Source of the DNA: Methylophilus sp.
GTDB lineage: Bacteria > Pseudomonadota > Gammaproteobacteria > Burkholderiales > Methylophilaceae
Length of the DNA: 32,192 bases
Assembly (NCBI RefSeq): GCF_008015755.1
Contig: NZ_SSGF01000027.1
Coordinates: 1 to 32,192 of the forward strand
Reading direction: 5' to 3'
Every line of letters starts with the position of its first letter. The first letter of the stretch is position 1. Of the stretch, positions 1 through 8,619 are shown piece by piece. The position numbers were made by a program, and so were the translations under genes. A model generated the notes under the pieces. The model made no database searches. It was not told where the DNA came from and saw only the letters and a program-made list of their open reading frames with translations.

Positions 1-18
1 GCCGTGATGGCTGGGTGC

Positions 19-80
19 CCTCTTTTTGGTTACTTTTTTGGGGCAAGCAAAAAAAGTAACTCGCCAACAAGGCGAAAGAA
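19..80 (+). repeat. Dispersed two-hairpin repeat, copy 1
   Basis: First of three related elements. Hairpin 1 spans 29-60 (left arm GTTACTTTTTTG, loop GGGCAAG, right arm CAAAAAAAGTAAC with one bulge). Hairpin 2 spans 62-74 (CGCC, five-base loop, GGCG) and is followed by AAAG. It lies just past the 3' end of phoH. Compared with the copies at 8501-8600 and 32091-32192, pairs in both stems have changed on both sides, which suggests the structure is conserved rather than only the sequence. The rest of 81-187 shows no further feature that I can support. Confidence 0.8.
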
Positions 81-187
81 GTCGCTAAATCAACGCAAAA
101 AAGTTATGAATAAATCAATAGAATAACGTTTTTCTAGATTGCCTGAATAAGCTCTAGTTTGCTAATACACCGCCAATTCAGAATTAC

Positions 188-1141
188 TTAGTCACTTTTC
201 TGCGCCGTTTGCTCAAACTTCTCATACGCATTAATAATCTTCTGTACCAACGGATGCCTCACCACGTCCTGCGACATAAACTGGGTAAAAGCAATGCCCT
301 TCACATCCTTGAGAATCTTTTGCGCTTCTACCAAGCCGCTTTTCTGATGACGCTGCAGGTCAATCTGCGTCACGTCGCCGGTAATCACGGCTTTGGTGCC
401 AAAACCAATGCGGGTTAAAAACATTTTCATCTGCTCTGGCGTGGTGTTTTGCGCTTCGTCTAGAATAATAAAACTCTGGTTGAGCGTACGGCCACGCATA
501 TAGGCGAGCGGCGCGACTTCAATGGCGCCGCGTTCAAACATTTTGTTCACGGTGTCGTAGCCTGCCAAGTCATACAGCGCGTCATACAACGGGCGCAGGT
601 AGGGGTCGACCTTTTGGTTCAAGTCGCCCGGCAAAAAGCCTAGGCGCTCACCGGCTTCGACCGCTGGGCGGACTAACACGATTCTTTTCACACGGTCGCG
701 CGTCATGGCATCCACCGCGCTGGCGACTGCCAGGTAAGTTTTACCAGTACCGGCAGGGCCGATACCAAACGTGATGTCATGGTCTTGAATCTGTTGCAAA
801 TAACTGACTTGGCGCGGTGTGCGTCCATGTAGATCACCGCGGCGAGTCATGAGCACCGGCATGGTGCTGCTAGCGACTTCTTCCGGTTTGAGTTTGTCGA
901 TTTCGACCAGGCCGAGTTGTATGTCTTCTAGCTCGATTGGCTTTTTGGCGCGCGCGTAAAAGTTTTCCAGCATTTGTGCACCCAGACGCATATTGGTTTG
1001 CGTGCCGCTCAGGTAAAAGGTGCTGCCGCGACGGTTGATGTCGATATCGAGGCCGTTGGCGAGTTGGCGGATGTTTTCATCCAGCGGGCCGCATAGATTG
1101 GCCAGCATCAGGTTGTCTTCGGGGCTTAACGTAATTTCCAT
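188..1141 (-). CDS. phoH: PhoH-like ATPase (YbeZ family)
   Basis: Cytoplasmic P-loop ATPase of the PhoH/YbeZ family, linked to RNA metabolism and ribosome maturation together with YbeY; the exact reaction is not settled. The protein is 317 residues, a normal length. Walker A is GPAGTGKT at residues 128-135 and Walker B is FIILDEAQN at 224-232; the N-terminal ~100 residues are the usual family extension. The ATG lies two bases after the miaB stop, so the two genes are almost certainly co-transcribed. In many proteobacteria ybeY follows directly; here phoH is followed by a dispersed repeat, and ybeY is at 15247. Family assignment is secure. Confidence 0.95.
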   Translation of the reverse strand: MEITLSPEDNLMLANLCGPLDENIRQLANGLDIDINRRGSTFYLSGTQTNMRLGAQMLENFYARAKKPIELEDIQLGLVEIDKLKPEEVASSTMPVLMTRRGDLHGRTPRQVSYLQQIQDHDITFGIGPAGTGKTYLAVASAVDAMTRDRVKRIVLVRPAVEAGERLGFLPGDLNQKVDPYLRPLYDALYDLAGYDTVNKMFERGAIEVAPLAYMRGRTLNQSFIILDEAQNTTPEQMKMFLTRIGFGTKAVITGDVTQIDLQRHQKSGLVEAQKILKDVKGIAFTQFMSQDVVRHPLVQKIINAYEKFEQTAQKSD

Positions 1142-1143
1142 GC

Positions 1144-2481
1144 TTAATTCACAATTTCGCCAACCAGGCGTTTTGGGTTGTAGACGTCGGTAATTTTGAC
1201 TTGCACCATTTGGTGGATAAAACGGGCATCGGCGGCAATGTCCACGACGCGGCCGTTGTCGGTTTTACCGGCCAGCAGGCTAGGGTCTTTCCATGACGGG
1301 CCATCAATCAGCACGCGCTGCACCGTGCCTAACATGGCGCGGCTAATAGCGTCGCCATTGGTTTCGTTTTCGGTTTGCAGTTGCTTGAGCCAAGCGGCTT
1401 TGTCGGCTTGTGGCGTTTCGTCAGGCAGGTAGCTGGCAGGTGTGCCTGGGCGCGGGCTATATAAAAAGCTAAAGCTGTAATCAAAGCCCACGTCGCGCAT
1501 CAGCTTGAGCGTAGCCTGAAAGTCTTTTTCTGTTTCACCCGGGAAGCCGACGATGATGTCGCTGGTAATCGTCAGTTGCGGGTTGGCGGCTTTGAGTTTG
1601 CGAATCAGGCCTTTATATTGCAGCGCCGTGTAGTTACGTTTCATCGCCATCAAAATGCGGTCGCTGCCCGCTTGTACTGGTAAATGTAATTGATTTGCCA
1701 GTTTGGGCACAGTGGCGTGGCAGGCAATCAGGCGCTCGTTCATCTCGTTGGGATGGCTGGTGGTATAGCGGATGCGCTCGATTTGTGGAATCTCGGCCAC
1801 GGTTTCAATCAGCATGGCTAAGTCAGCCTCGATGCCTTGATACAGCACGCGGTAGGCGTTGACGTTTTGCCCCAGTAGCGTGATTTCTTTGACGCCTTGT
1901 TCGGCTAATTGGATGGCTTCGGTCAGAATGTCTTCAAACGGGCGCGAGAACTCTTCACCGCGGGTGTAAGGTACCACGCAAAAGCTGCAATACTTGCTAC
2001 AGCCTTCCATAATGCTCAAAAATGCAGTCGCGCCTTCGATGCGTGGCGGCGGTAAGTGGTCAAATTTCTCAATTTCGGGGAAGGTAATATCGACTTGCGG
2101 CTTGTTTTCAGTCTGTTTGGCTTTGATCAATTCAGGCAAGCGGTGCAGGGTTTGCGGGCCGAATACCACATCCACATAAGGCGCACGTTTGATAATGGCG
2201 TCGCCTTCCTGGCTGGCGACGCAACCACCGACGCCAATCACCAGGTTAGGATTTTTCTCTTTGAGTGGGATCATGCGGCCAAGGTGGCTAAACACTTTTT
2301 CTTCGGCTTTTTCGCGCACCGAGCAGGTGTTGAGCAGGATGACATCGGCTTCTTCCATGTTGTCGGTCTGGCTCATGCCGTCGTGCTCGCGCATGAGGTC
2401 CACCATGCGCGAGGCATCGTATTCGTTCATCTGGCAACCAAACGACTTGATGAATATTTTTTTACCGCTGTCCTGCTTCAT
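1144..2481 (-). CDS. miaB: tRNA-2-methylthio-N6-isopentenyladenosine synthase MiaB
   Basis: Radical-SAM methylthiotransferase that converts i6A37 to ms2i6A37 in tRNAs reading codons that begin with U. At 445 residues it is full length. The N-terminal UPF0004 domain carries the cysteines of the auxiliary Fe-S cluster at C16 ([10 protein letters not shown]), C53 (NTCSVRE) and C87 (GGCVAS). The radical-SAM motif is CSKYCSFC with C161, C165 and C168. The C-terminal ~65 residues fit a TRAM RNA-binding domain. It is first in a two-gene unit with phoH. It diverges from cysG across 109 bp; the Shine-Dalgarno is weak (GAGA about 13 nt upstream). Confidence 0.97.
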   Translation of the reverse strand: MKQDSGKKIFIKSFGCQMNEYDASRMVDLMREHDGMSQTDNMEEADVILLNTCSVREKAEEKVFSHLGRMIPLKEKNPNLVIGVGGCVASQEGDAIIKRAPYVDVVFGPQTLHRLPELIKAKQTENKPQVDITFPEIEKFDHLPPPRIEGATAFLSIMEGCSKYCSFCVVPYTRGEEFSRPFEDILTEAIQLAEQGVKEITLLGQNVNAYRVLYQGIEADLAMLIETVAEIPQIERIRYTTSHPNEMNERLIACHATVPKLANQLHLPVQAGSDRILMAMKRNYTALQYKGLIRKLKAANPQLTITSDIIVGFPGETEKDFQATLKLMRDVGFDYSFSFLYSPRPGTPASYLPDETPQADKAAWLKQLQTENETNGDAISRAMLGTVQRVLIDGPSWKDPSLLAGKTDNGRVVDIAADARFIHQMVQVKITDVYNPKRLVGEIVN

Positions 2482-2590
2482 TGAAGGCTAAATTTCTCAC
2501 AAAAACAGTATTTTAGCGTATTTGCAGATGAAACCCCAGCACGCTTGGCGACTGCGGTAAAATAGGCTTCTTTCATTTGAGCATTGTTTC

Positions 2591-3982
2591 ATGCAAGCTT
2601 TACCGATTTTTTTTAATATTGCGCAACGCCTGTGTCTTGTGATTGGCGGCGGCGATGTGGCGACGCGCAAGGTGTTGATGCTGCGCAAGGCGCAGGGGCG
2701 GGTAGTGGTGATTTCGCCCGAGTTATGCGCGGAGTTGCAGGCACTGCGCGATGATAATCAGATTGAGTATGTGCAGGCACAGTTTGAGCCTGAGCAATTG
2801 ACCAGCGCCTGTTTGGTGATTGCGGCGACCGATGATGAAACTGTGAATGAAGCCGTGTCTATTGCGGCCAAGCGTTTGAATATCCCGGTCAATGTGGTGG
2901 ATGCGCCTGCGTTATGCACCTTTACTATGGGCTCTATCATAGACCGTAGCCCAGTGGTAATTGCGGTGTCCAGTGAAGGTAATGCCCCGGTGTTGGCACG
3001 CTATGTCCGCAGTAAGATTGAAACCATGTTGCCAGCTGCTTATGGCCGCATTGCAACGATTGCGGGCGAGTTTCGTGAGCAGGTCAAAGCTAAATTTACC
3101 AATATGCCTGCACGCCGCCGCTTTTGGGAGGATGTGCTCAATGGCCCCTTGGTTGAGCGGGTATTGTCTGGCCAGGAGCAGGCGGCGCGTGAGTTGTTGG
3201 GGGAGTTGTTAAGCCAAAGCGAAGATGCGCCCGCGCGCGGCGAGGTCTATTTGGTGGGTGGTGGTCCTGGCGATCCTGACTTGCTAACGTTTAGAGCCTT
3301 ACGCCTCATGCAGCAATGCGATGTTTGCGTGTATGACAAGTTGGTCAGTAAAGAAGTCATGGAGTTGGTGCGCCGTGATGCTGAGTTGATTTATGTCGGC
3401 AAATCGCGCGATCAGCATACACTGCCGCAAGAGGAGATTAATGCCTTGCTGGCCAGGCTGGCGCTCGAAGGCAAGCGTGTATTACGCCTGAAGGGCGGTG
3501 ATCCGTTTATTTTTGGCCGCGGCGGTGAAGAGATTGAAACCCTGATGCAGCACGGCGTGCCGTTTCAAGTGGTGCCTGGCATCACGGCCGCTAATGGCGT
3601 CTCTAGCTATGCCGGTATCCCGCTGACGCACCGCGATTACGCACAAGCCTGTTTGTTTATTACCGGGCATTTAAAAGATGGCACGATTGATCTCGATTGG
3701 CAGGCCATGGCACGCCCTAAGCAAACCGTGGTGATTTACATGGGGTTAGTTGGGCTGGAGCAGATTTGTCGCAAACTGATCGCACAAGGCGTATCACCTG
3801 AGATGCCTGCGGCGGTGATTCAGCAAGGCACTACGCAGAAGCAGCGAGTGGTGGAATCGACCTTGCAACATCTGGCCGCGGATGTGGCTGCTGCCGGGCT
3901 TAAGCCGCCTAGCCTGACCATTATTGGTGAGGTGGTGAGATTACGTGCACGCTTAAACTGGTTTACGCCCAGCAACGACTGA
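2591..3982 (+). CDS. cysG: Siroheme synthase CysG (SUMT / precorrin-2 dehydrogenase / sirohydrochlorin ferrochelatase)
   Basis: Trifunctional enzyme turning uroporphyrinogen III into siroheme, the cofactor of sulfite and nitrite reductases. The N-terminal half is the Met8/CysG-A dehydrogenase-chelatase with an NAD motif GGGDVA at 19-24 and the central SSEGNAPVLAR stretch. The C-terminal half from about residue 217 is the methyltransferase, with VGGGPGDPDLLT, LKGGDPFIFGRGGEE and PGITAANG motifs. The length of 463 aa fits full-length fused CysG (about 457 in E. coli). No sulfur-assimilation genes are adjacent. Its stop is one base from the stop of the convergent sensor kinase, leaving no room for a separate terminator. 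No clear Shine-Dalgarno precedes the ATG. Confidence 0.96.
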   Translation: MQALPIFFNIAQRLCLVIGGGDVATRKVLMLRKAQGRVVVISPELCAELQALRDDNQIEYVQAQFEPEQLTSACLVIAATDDETVNEAVSIAAKRLNIPVNVVDAPALCTFTMGSIIDRSPVVIAVSSEGNAPVLARYVRSKIETMLPAAYGRIATIAGEFREQVKAKFTNMPARRRFWEDVLNGPLVERVLSGQEQAARELLGELLSQSEDAPARGEVYLVGGGPGDPDLLTFRALRLMQQCDVCVYDKLVSKEVMELVRRDAELIYVGKSRDQHTLPQEEINALLARLALEGKRVLRLKGGDPFIFGRGGEEIETLMQHGVPFQVVPGITAANGVSSYAGIPLTHRDYAQACLFITGHLKDGTIDLDWQAMARPKQTVVIYMGLVGLEQICRKLIAQGVSPEMPAAVIQQGTTQKQRVVESTLQHLAADVAAAGLKPPSLTIIGEVVRLRARLNWFTPSND

Positions 3983-3983
3983 A

Positions 3984-5297
3984 TTAGGTATTAGGCAGAA
4001 TCGGCAGTGAAAGTCTGGCTTCCAGCCCGCCTTCGCTGCGGTTAAGCAGTGCCAGTTGGCCGCTATGCAAGGTGGCAATGCGGTTGCAGATGGCCAACCC
4101 TAAGCCGCTGCCACCTTCATATTTGTTACGCGCGCTGTCCATGCGTTCAAATGGGCGTAACAAGCGCTCTGCATGTTCAGGCGGAATGCCGGGGCCGTTG
4201 TCGAGCACGCTAATGACGATTTTGTCAGCCATGACCTGGCTGCGCACCTCTACCTTACCTTTGCCGTAGTTATAAGCGTTGCCGACAAGGTTATCCAGCA
4301 GTCGTTGCATGGCCAGGGGCCGGATGGGAATAAAGTATTTAGGCCCCAGCGAGACCTTTAACTCGCGCCCGGCGCGGCGTTGGCGTTCTGCCAGGGCATG
4401 CAGCAAGTCGTTGATATCCATCATGCGTGTCGGCTCGCCTTCGACACCGCGCACAAAGTCCAAAAACTGGTGAATGATATTGTCCATGTCAGAAATATCT
4501 TCAATCATGCCGTGCTTCATGTAGTCGGCTTCTGTCGGCAACATTTCGACTGCCAGCCTTAAACGTGCCAACGGGGTGCGGATATCATGTGACACGCCTG
4601 CCAATAACAAGGTGCGCTCGGCATCCAGCCGCGCCAGTGATTCTGCCATTTCATTAAAGGTGTGCGTCACTTCGCGCAACTCTTCCACGCTGTCTTCCGG
4701 CAGTTTGGGCGCTGGTTCGCCATTGCGTAAGCGCTCGGCTGCATGCACCAGCATGGTCAGTGGACGGTTGATGCGCGCAGTCAGCAGATAGCCGCCGACC
4801 AGCGACAGTAAACCCACCACGGCGGCCCAGCCCAGCCAATGCCACGGAAAAGGCCGGTCAACCTGGATTTTGGGAATGACCACCCAAAAGTCGTCCTGAC
4901 CGACATTAAAGCTGATCCAGAGGCCGGGGATGTCGTAATGATTGACCGTGATGATGGTTTCTTCGCCCATGCGCTCGCGGATTTTCTGCGCCACCAGATT
5001 GATAAACGGGTCTAGCGGCAGTGGTTCAATGTCTTCGAGAAAGTCTGCCGCATAGACGCGCACGCCTTCGCGGCCAGACAGCTCTGACAGTAAGGCCAGG
5101 CGGCGGTTTTCGTGTGAAGCAATGAGTGAGGCCCGCGTGTAGTTTACAATGGTGACGGCTTGCAAAGCGGCTGCGGTCGCGCGTGGTTCGCGGTCAAAAT
5201 AGTCAAAGATTTTGAGCGACGCATAGATACTGACGGCCAGCAAAATGGCAATCAGTAACATGATGCGGGACAGCAGTCGGCGAGGCAGTAAGCGCAC
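3984..5297 (-). CDS. Sensor histidine kinase, EnvZ-like
   Basis: Inner-membrane two-component sensor kinase, 437 aa. Two transmembrane segments (about 11-31 and 152-172) flank a periplasmic domain of ~120 residues. A HAMP linker follows (about 173-225), then the phospho-acceptor H237 in GVSHDIRTPLARLRL. ATPase boxes are N340 (DNLVGNAYNYG), DNGPGIP from D366 and GGSGLGL at 395-401. The H-box form and the 24-nt spacing behind an OmpR-type regulator place it in the EnvZ/OmpR group. The input signal is not visible; osmotic or envelope sensing is only an analogy with E. coli. Confidence 0.9.
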   Translation of the reverse strand: MRLLPRRLLSRIMLLIAILLAVSIYASLKIFDYFDREPRATAAALQAVTIVNYTRASLIASHENRRLALLSELSGREGVRVYAADFLEDIEPLPLDPFINLVAQKIRERMGEETIITVNHYDIPGLWISFNVGQDDFWVVIPKIQVDRPFPWHWLGWAAVVGLLSLVGGYLLTARINRPLTMLVHAAERLRNGEPAPKLPEDSVEELREVTHTFNEMAESLARLDAERTLLLAGVSHDIRTPLARLRLAVEMLPTEADYMKHGMIEDISDMDNIIHQFLDFVRGVEGEPTRMMDINDLLHALAERQRRAGRELKVSLGPKYFIPIRPLAMQRLLDNLVGNAYNYGKGKVEVRSQVMADKIVISVLDNGPGIPPEHAERLLRPFERMDSARNKYEGGSGLGLAICNRIATLHSGQLALLNRSEGGLEARLSLPILPNT

Positions 5298-5321
5298 GTG
5301 AATTAGGCTTAGGTAAATCGC

Positions 5322-6047
5322 TTATTGCGGCGCTTCGCCATCTGGAATAAACACATAGCCAAAGCCCCACATGGTTTGCAGGTAGCGTGGATGCGCGGGA
5401 TCCGGCTCGATAATACGGCGCAAACGTGACACTTGCACGTCTATGCTGCGGTCGAATACATCGAGTTCGCGGCCACGGGCTAACTGCATCAGGCGATCGC
5501 GCGACAATGGCTGGCGCGGATGTTCGGTAAACACTTTTAATAAAGTGAATTCGCCGCTGGTGATGGTGATTGGCACGCCGTTTTTGGTCAGGCTGCGCGT
5601 GTTAGTGTCAAACACAAACTCACCAAACTGAAACGCAGCGCTTTTTTCCTCTACGACTTGCTTGGGGCTGATTTCATGGCGACGCAATACCGCGTTGATC
5701 CTGGCCAGCAATTCACGTGGATTAAATGGTTTTGGCAGGTAGTCATCTGCGCCCATTTCCAGGCCAACAATGCGGTCTACCTCATCACCACGCGCGGTCA
5801 ACATGATGATTGGCGTCATGTGGTTGGCACCGCGCAGGCGGCGGCAGATAGCCAGGCCATCTTCGCCCGGTAGCATCAAGTCGAGAATCAGCAGGTCAAA
5901 GCTCTCGGCAGACATCGCCTTGTCCAGCTCTTTACCATCGGAAACGGATTTGATATTGAATCCTTGCTCGGTGAGGTAGCGCTGTAAAAGTTCGCGCATA
6001 CGCAAATCATCATCAACCATCAATATTTTTTTTAACTGTTCTGCCAT
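5322..6047 (-). CDS. ompR: OmpR-family response regulator
   Basis: DNA-binding response regulator of 241 aa, partner of the kinase 24 bp downstream. The receiver domain has acidic residues D12-D14, phospho-acceptor D56 (LILDLMLPG) and K106 (DDYLPKPFNP). The C-terminal winged helix contains DVFDRSIDVQVSRLRRIIE, typical of the OmpR subfamily. The close match in length and architecture supports the symbol, though orthology to E. coli OmpR is inferred. The first ATG is the natural start. A consensus -10 on the minus strand lies about 110 bp upstream. No porin gene is nearby. Confidence 0.9.
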   Translation of the reverse strand: MAEQLKKILMVDDDLRMRELLQRYLTEQGFNIKSVSDGKELDKAMSAESFDLLILDLMLPGEDGLAICRRLRGANHMTPIIMLTARGDEVDRIVGLEMGADDYLPKPFNPRELLARINAVLRRHEISPKQVVEEKSAAFQFGEFVFDTNTRSLTKNGVPITITSGEFTLLKVFTEHPRQPLSRDRLMQLARGRELDVFDRSIDVQVSRLRRIIEPDPAHPRYLQTMWGFGYVFIPDGEAPQ

Positions 6048-6127
6048 ACGTACCTTTTAACACAGAAGCGGGCGTTTTTGTTAACGCAGTTGGCCGCCAT
6101 CAGGATGACCTGACCTAAGGAGCTAAA

Positions 6128-6162
6128 ACGGCTCAGCCGTAAAACTTATCTCCATTATTATA
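6128..6162 (-). promoter_or_regulatory. Probable ompR-envZ promoter and leader hairpin
   Basis: On the minus strand a perfect TATAAT (6157-6162) lies 17 bp after a weak TTCATG -35, giving a start near 6150 and a leader of about 100 nt. Inside that leader, 6128-6140 is the self-complementary ACGGCTCAGCCGT, followed on the minus strand by TTTTAG. The hairpin could be a weak attenuator. The -10 is convincing by sequence; the -35 and the attenuation idea are inference. Confidence 0.45.
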
Positions 6163-6349
6163 CTCCAAGCCGTATGTTGCATGAAGTGGGCTAGTTACAA
6201 CTTGGTTACAAATAGCGGTGGGGATGAAATATTGCATTTACAATCGTGAGGCAAGATGACCACCTGAAAATGGCCTGACAGTGATGAAACATTGGCTATT
6301 TTTTGTTAAATCAGTTGATACTGCGACCATAGTTGCGTTATGTTAGTCA

Positions 6350-6369
6350 GCCTGATTTTAGAGTCAGGC
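6350..6369. other. Inverted repeat in the ompR / EF-hand gene intergenic region
   Basis: GCCTGA, an eight-base spacer, then TCAGGC. It lies in a ~470-bp gene-free stretch (6048-6516) between two divergently transcribed genes. It could be an operator or an RNA hairpin; there is no U-tract, so a terminator is unlikely. I see no convincing small ORF in 6163-6430. Confidence 0.35.
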
Positions 6370-6430
6370 AATATCTGTCATGTTAATCGTGCTTGGGTTT
6401 ACTTTAAAAAGATTGTTTTCAAAAAGCGTT

Positions 6431-6489
6431 GAGTGAAACAAGACTTTTTGAGTGGATCAAGACCTTTCTGAGTGAAACAAGACTTGGTA
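6431..6489 (+). repeat. Three ~20-bp direct repeats upstream of the EF-hand gene
   Basis: Three consecutive units start at 6431, 6450 and 6470: GAGTGAAACAAGACTTTTT, GAGTGGATCAAGACCTTTCT and GAGTGAAACAAGACTTGGTA. The core GAGTGRAWCAAGAC is kept in all three. The ~20-bp period is close to two helical turns, so the cores would face the same side of the DNA. The array ends about 27 bp before the start of the EF-hand gene, where a regulator-binding array would sit. Confidence 0.7.
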
Positions 6490-6516
6490 AAACAAGAATG
6501 AAGGTATTACGTTTGG

Positions 6517-7137
6517 ATGTGGATGGGTAGAGCGAACAAACATTTGAAAGAGGTTTTTTTGCTGACAACGACCATGTTGCTGGCATTACCTGTGTCTGCC
6601 GACCTGAAGTTACCGATTCGGCTGACGGATAACCGCATGGTCGATAACGATGATGTGGGGTTGTCTAAAACCCTTGAGCACAACTTCAGTCCTGAAGATC
6701 GTGCACGCTTGCGCAAGGCGCTGTCTGATTATGCGCGCAATACCGATCCCGACCATCAGCTCATGCTGCAAAAACGCAAAATCATGCACGACAGCATTTC
6801 GCAGCGTTTTAATGAGTGTAATCGCGACAACGATGATTCGCTGGATCGCGAAGAAGCCACCCTCTGTTTACCACAAGTCGCCCGTCATTTCTCTTATGTT
6901 GACCTCGATGGTAATGGTGTCATTACCCTGGATGAGCTCGAAAATGCCTATGCGCAAATGGTCGAGCGCCAGCGTGAAGCAGAGGCAAAAACGCAGGCAC
7001 AGCAAGCCATCGTGTCTGATTCAGATAGCGATAAATCAAAAAATAAATCTAAACCCTCGACGGCGGTGATTCCTGCCAATAGCACGGTGAACTCCACCGG
7101 CAAAGACGTTTCGGCATTACGCAAACGTCCCAGCTAA
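6517..7137 (+). CDS. Exported EF-hand domain protein
   Basis: Predicted secreted or periplasmic calcium-binding protein of 206 aa. A signal peptide is visible: basic N-terminus, hydrophobic core at 13-24, likely cleavage after PVSA (residue 28). Two EF-hand loops follow: residues 102-113 (NRDNDDSLDREE, with D at the usual Gly) and a near-perfect 129-140 (DLDGNGVITLDE). A charged coiled-coil-like stretch (about 141-165) and a low-complexity Ser/Asp/Lys tail follow. The chosen ATG has AAGG 12 nt upstream. No catalytic domain is seen, so a calcium sensor or buffer is the most that can be said. Regulation through the upstream direct repeats, possibly by the divergent OmpR, is speculative. Confidence 0.8.
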   Translation: MWMGRANKHLKEVFLLTTTMLLALPVSADLKLPIRLTDNRMVDNDDVGLSKTLEHNFSPEDRARLRKALSDYARNTDPDHQLMLQKRKIMHDSISQRFNECNRDNDDSLDREEATLCLPQVARHFSYVDLDGNGVITLDELENAYAQMVERQREAEAKTQAQQAIVSDSDSDKSKNKSKPSTAVIPANSTVNSTGKDVSALRKRPS

Positions 7138-7224
7138 GCCGCTGAGCTATGCCAATAGACATGCCAATCTTTAGCCGCGGCATGTTTGCTTTCTGTTTTA
7201 TCCCCGATTAGTCGTTCAGTCTGT

Positions 7225-8370
7225 ATGGATATCAGCCAATTATCGTTTGTCTGGCATCGTGGTTTGCAGGAAATTGCGGCTGCCGACTGGCAACGACTGG
7301 CCGGACGTCATCCCATGCTCGATTACACGTTTTTGCGTGCATTTGAGTTGTCCGCTGCGGTCGATCACCAAACCGGCTGGATTCCGTATCACTTAACAGT
7401 GTTTGCGGGCGCGCAGTTGGTGGCTGCTGCGCCTTGTTATATCAAAACGCACTCCTATGGCGAGTATGTGTTTGACTGGTCGTGGGCCGATGCCTACGAG
7501 CAGGCGGGTGGTCAGTATTATCCCAAACTCATTTCAGCGATTCCTTTCTCGCCAGTCACCGGGCCGCGCATACTCGTACATCCTGACTGTAAGAGTGCAG
7601 CCGCTCTGGCAGATGCAATGCTGACGCAGATGCGTCAACTATGCCAGGCGCATGCGCTCTCTGGCTTGCATGTGTTGTTTCCTGATGCATCTTCAGCCAA
7701 CGCCTGTGCCGCCGCCGACGGCTTACGCCGACAGGGTGTGCAGTTTCGCTGGGAGAATCCAGGTTATGCGGATTGGGAAGCTTTTTTGGCTGCGCTTAGC
7801 CGCGATAAACGTAAAAAAATACGTCAGGAGCGCAATAAAGTTGCCCAGCAAGGCGTGCATTGCCGCGTGGTGAGCGGGCATGACGTTAGCTCGCAAGGGC
7901 TCGCCTTGTTTTATCAATGCTACTGCCATACGTATCAACGACATGGCAGCACTCCTTATTTGTCTTTAGCGTTTTTTGAGCAGATTAGCCATGATATGCC
8001 TGCACAGTTCAGGCTGTTTATCGCCAGCCAGGATGGCGAAGACGTCGCCGCCAGTTTGTGCGTGCTGGGCGATGACACCTTGTATGGCCGCTACTGGGGC
8101 AGCTTACGCGATATTTCCTGTCTGCACTTCGAGCTATGTTACTACCAGCCGCAACAGTTTTGCATTAGCCATGGCATTCGCTATTTTGAAGGTGGCGCGC
8201 AAGGCGTACACAAGCTCGCGCGCGGCTTCACGCCTTATGCAACCTGCTCCTATCACTGGCTCAGTCATCCTGATTTTCACCAGAGCGTGGCACGCTTTTT
8301 AGCGCGCGAAGCCAATACCATGCAGGACTATGTGGATGAGCTGGAGGAACGTAGTCCCTATAAAGCTTAA
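7225..8370 (+). CDS. FemAB-like N-acyltransferase (COG3146 / PF04339 family)
   Basis: Cytoplasmic protein of the FemAB-like GNAT-fold family, typical length about 380 aa. Recognised from the N-terminal region with MLDYTFLRAFE, the GEYVFDWSWADAYE motif and PFSPVTGPRIL, and from the C-terminal YFEGGAQGVHKLARGF segment. The family is annotated as predicted N-acyltransferase; the substrate is unknown. The frame extends upstream to a TTG at 7186, but the ATG at 7225 starts where homologues usually begin, so I prefer it (381 aa). It stands alone: the EF-hand gene is upstream on the same strand, and a repeat and a convergent SDR gene lie downstream. Confidence 0.85.
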   Translation: MDISQLSFVWHRGLQEIAAADWQRLAGRHPMLDYTFLRAFELSAAVDHQTGWIPYHLTVFAGAQLVAAAPCYIKTHSYGEYVFDWSWADAYEQAGGQYYPKLISAIPFSPVTGPRILVHPDCKSAAALADAMLTQMRQLCQAHALSGLHVLFPDASSANACAAADGLRRQGVQFRWENPGYADWEAFLAALSRDKRKKIRQERNKVAQQGVHCRVVSGHDVSSQGLALFYQCYCHTYQRHGSTPYLSLAFFEQISHDMPAQFRLFIASQDGEDVAASLCVLGDDTLYGRYWGSLRDISCLHFELCYYQPQQFCISHGIRYFEGGAQGVHKLARGFTPYATCSYHWLSHPDFHQSVARFLAREANTMQDYVDELEERSPYKA

Positions 8371-8379
8371 TCGGCCGCC

Positions 8380-8409
8380 GATGAACGCGGATGCACGCTG
8401 ATAAGGGCG
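8380..8409 (+). repeat. Short degenerate tandem repeat (10-bp period)
   Basis: Three units: GATGAACGCG, GATGCACGCT and GATAAGGGCG, directly after the acyltransferase stop. This type of degenerate GATGAACGCNGAT sequence is seen scattered between genes in many bacteria. Function unknown; it is short and could be chance. The rest of 8410-8500 holds an inverted repeat CAGCGC...GCGCTG (8448-8470) and nothing else that I recognise. Confidence 0.4.
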
Positions 8410-8500
8410 AGTGGGTGAACAAGCGTTTGAGTTTTACAGGGTTGCTTCAGCGCTCTTTCGGCTGGCGCTGCTTCGGGGTCCCCATCTGACCGTCCTGCAA

Positions 8501-8600
8501 GTCGAGTAGCACAGGAAACAAGCGGAAGCTGGGGTGGATTTCTTTTGGTGACTTATTCTTTGGGCAAGCAAAGAAAAGTTACTCGCCGAGAGGCGAAAGG
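8501..8600 (+). repeat. Dispersed two-hairpin repeat, copy 2
   Basis: The longest copy, lying between convergent genes. A ~45-nt lead-in including AAGCGGAAGCTGGGGTG (8520-8536) is shared with the copy at the window's right end. Hairpin 1 is 8548-8582 (arms GTGACTTATTCTTTG and CAAAGAAAAGTTAC around GGCAAG). Hairpin 2 is 8584-8595 (CGCC, GAGA, GGCG) followed by AAAG. Orientation matches copy 1 and is opposite to copy 3. Confidence 0.85.
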
Positions 8601-8619
8601 CAATGCTACGCACAGCAAG

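Noticed and set aside
2545..2563. TTGGCG...TAAAAT as a cysG promoter
   Set aside because: Spacing is only seven bases, so the two elements cannot form one sigma-70 promoter; the TAAAAT alone is too weak to annotate.
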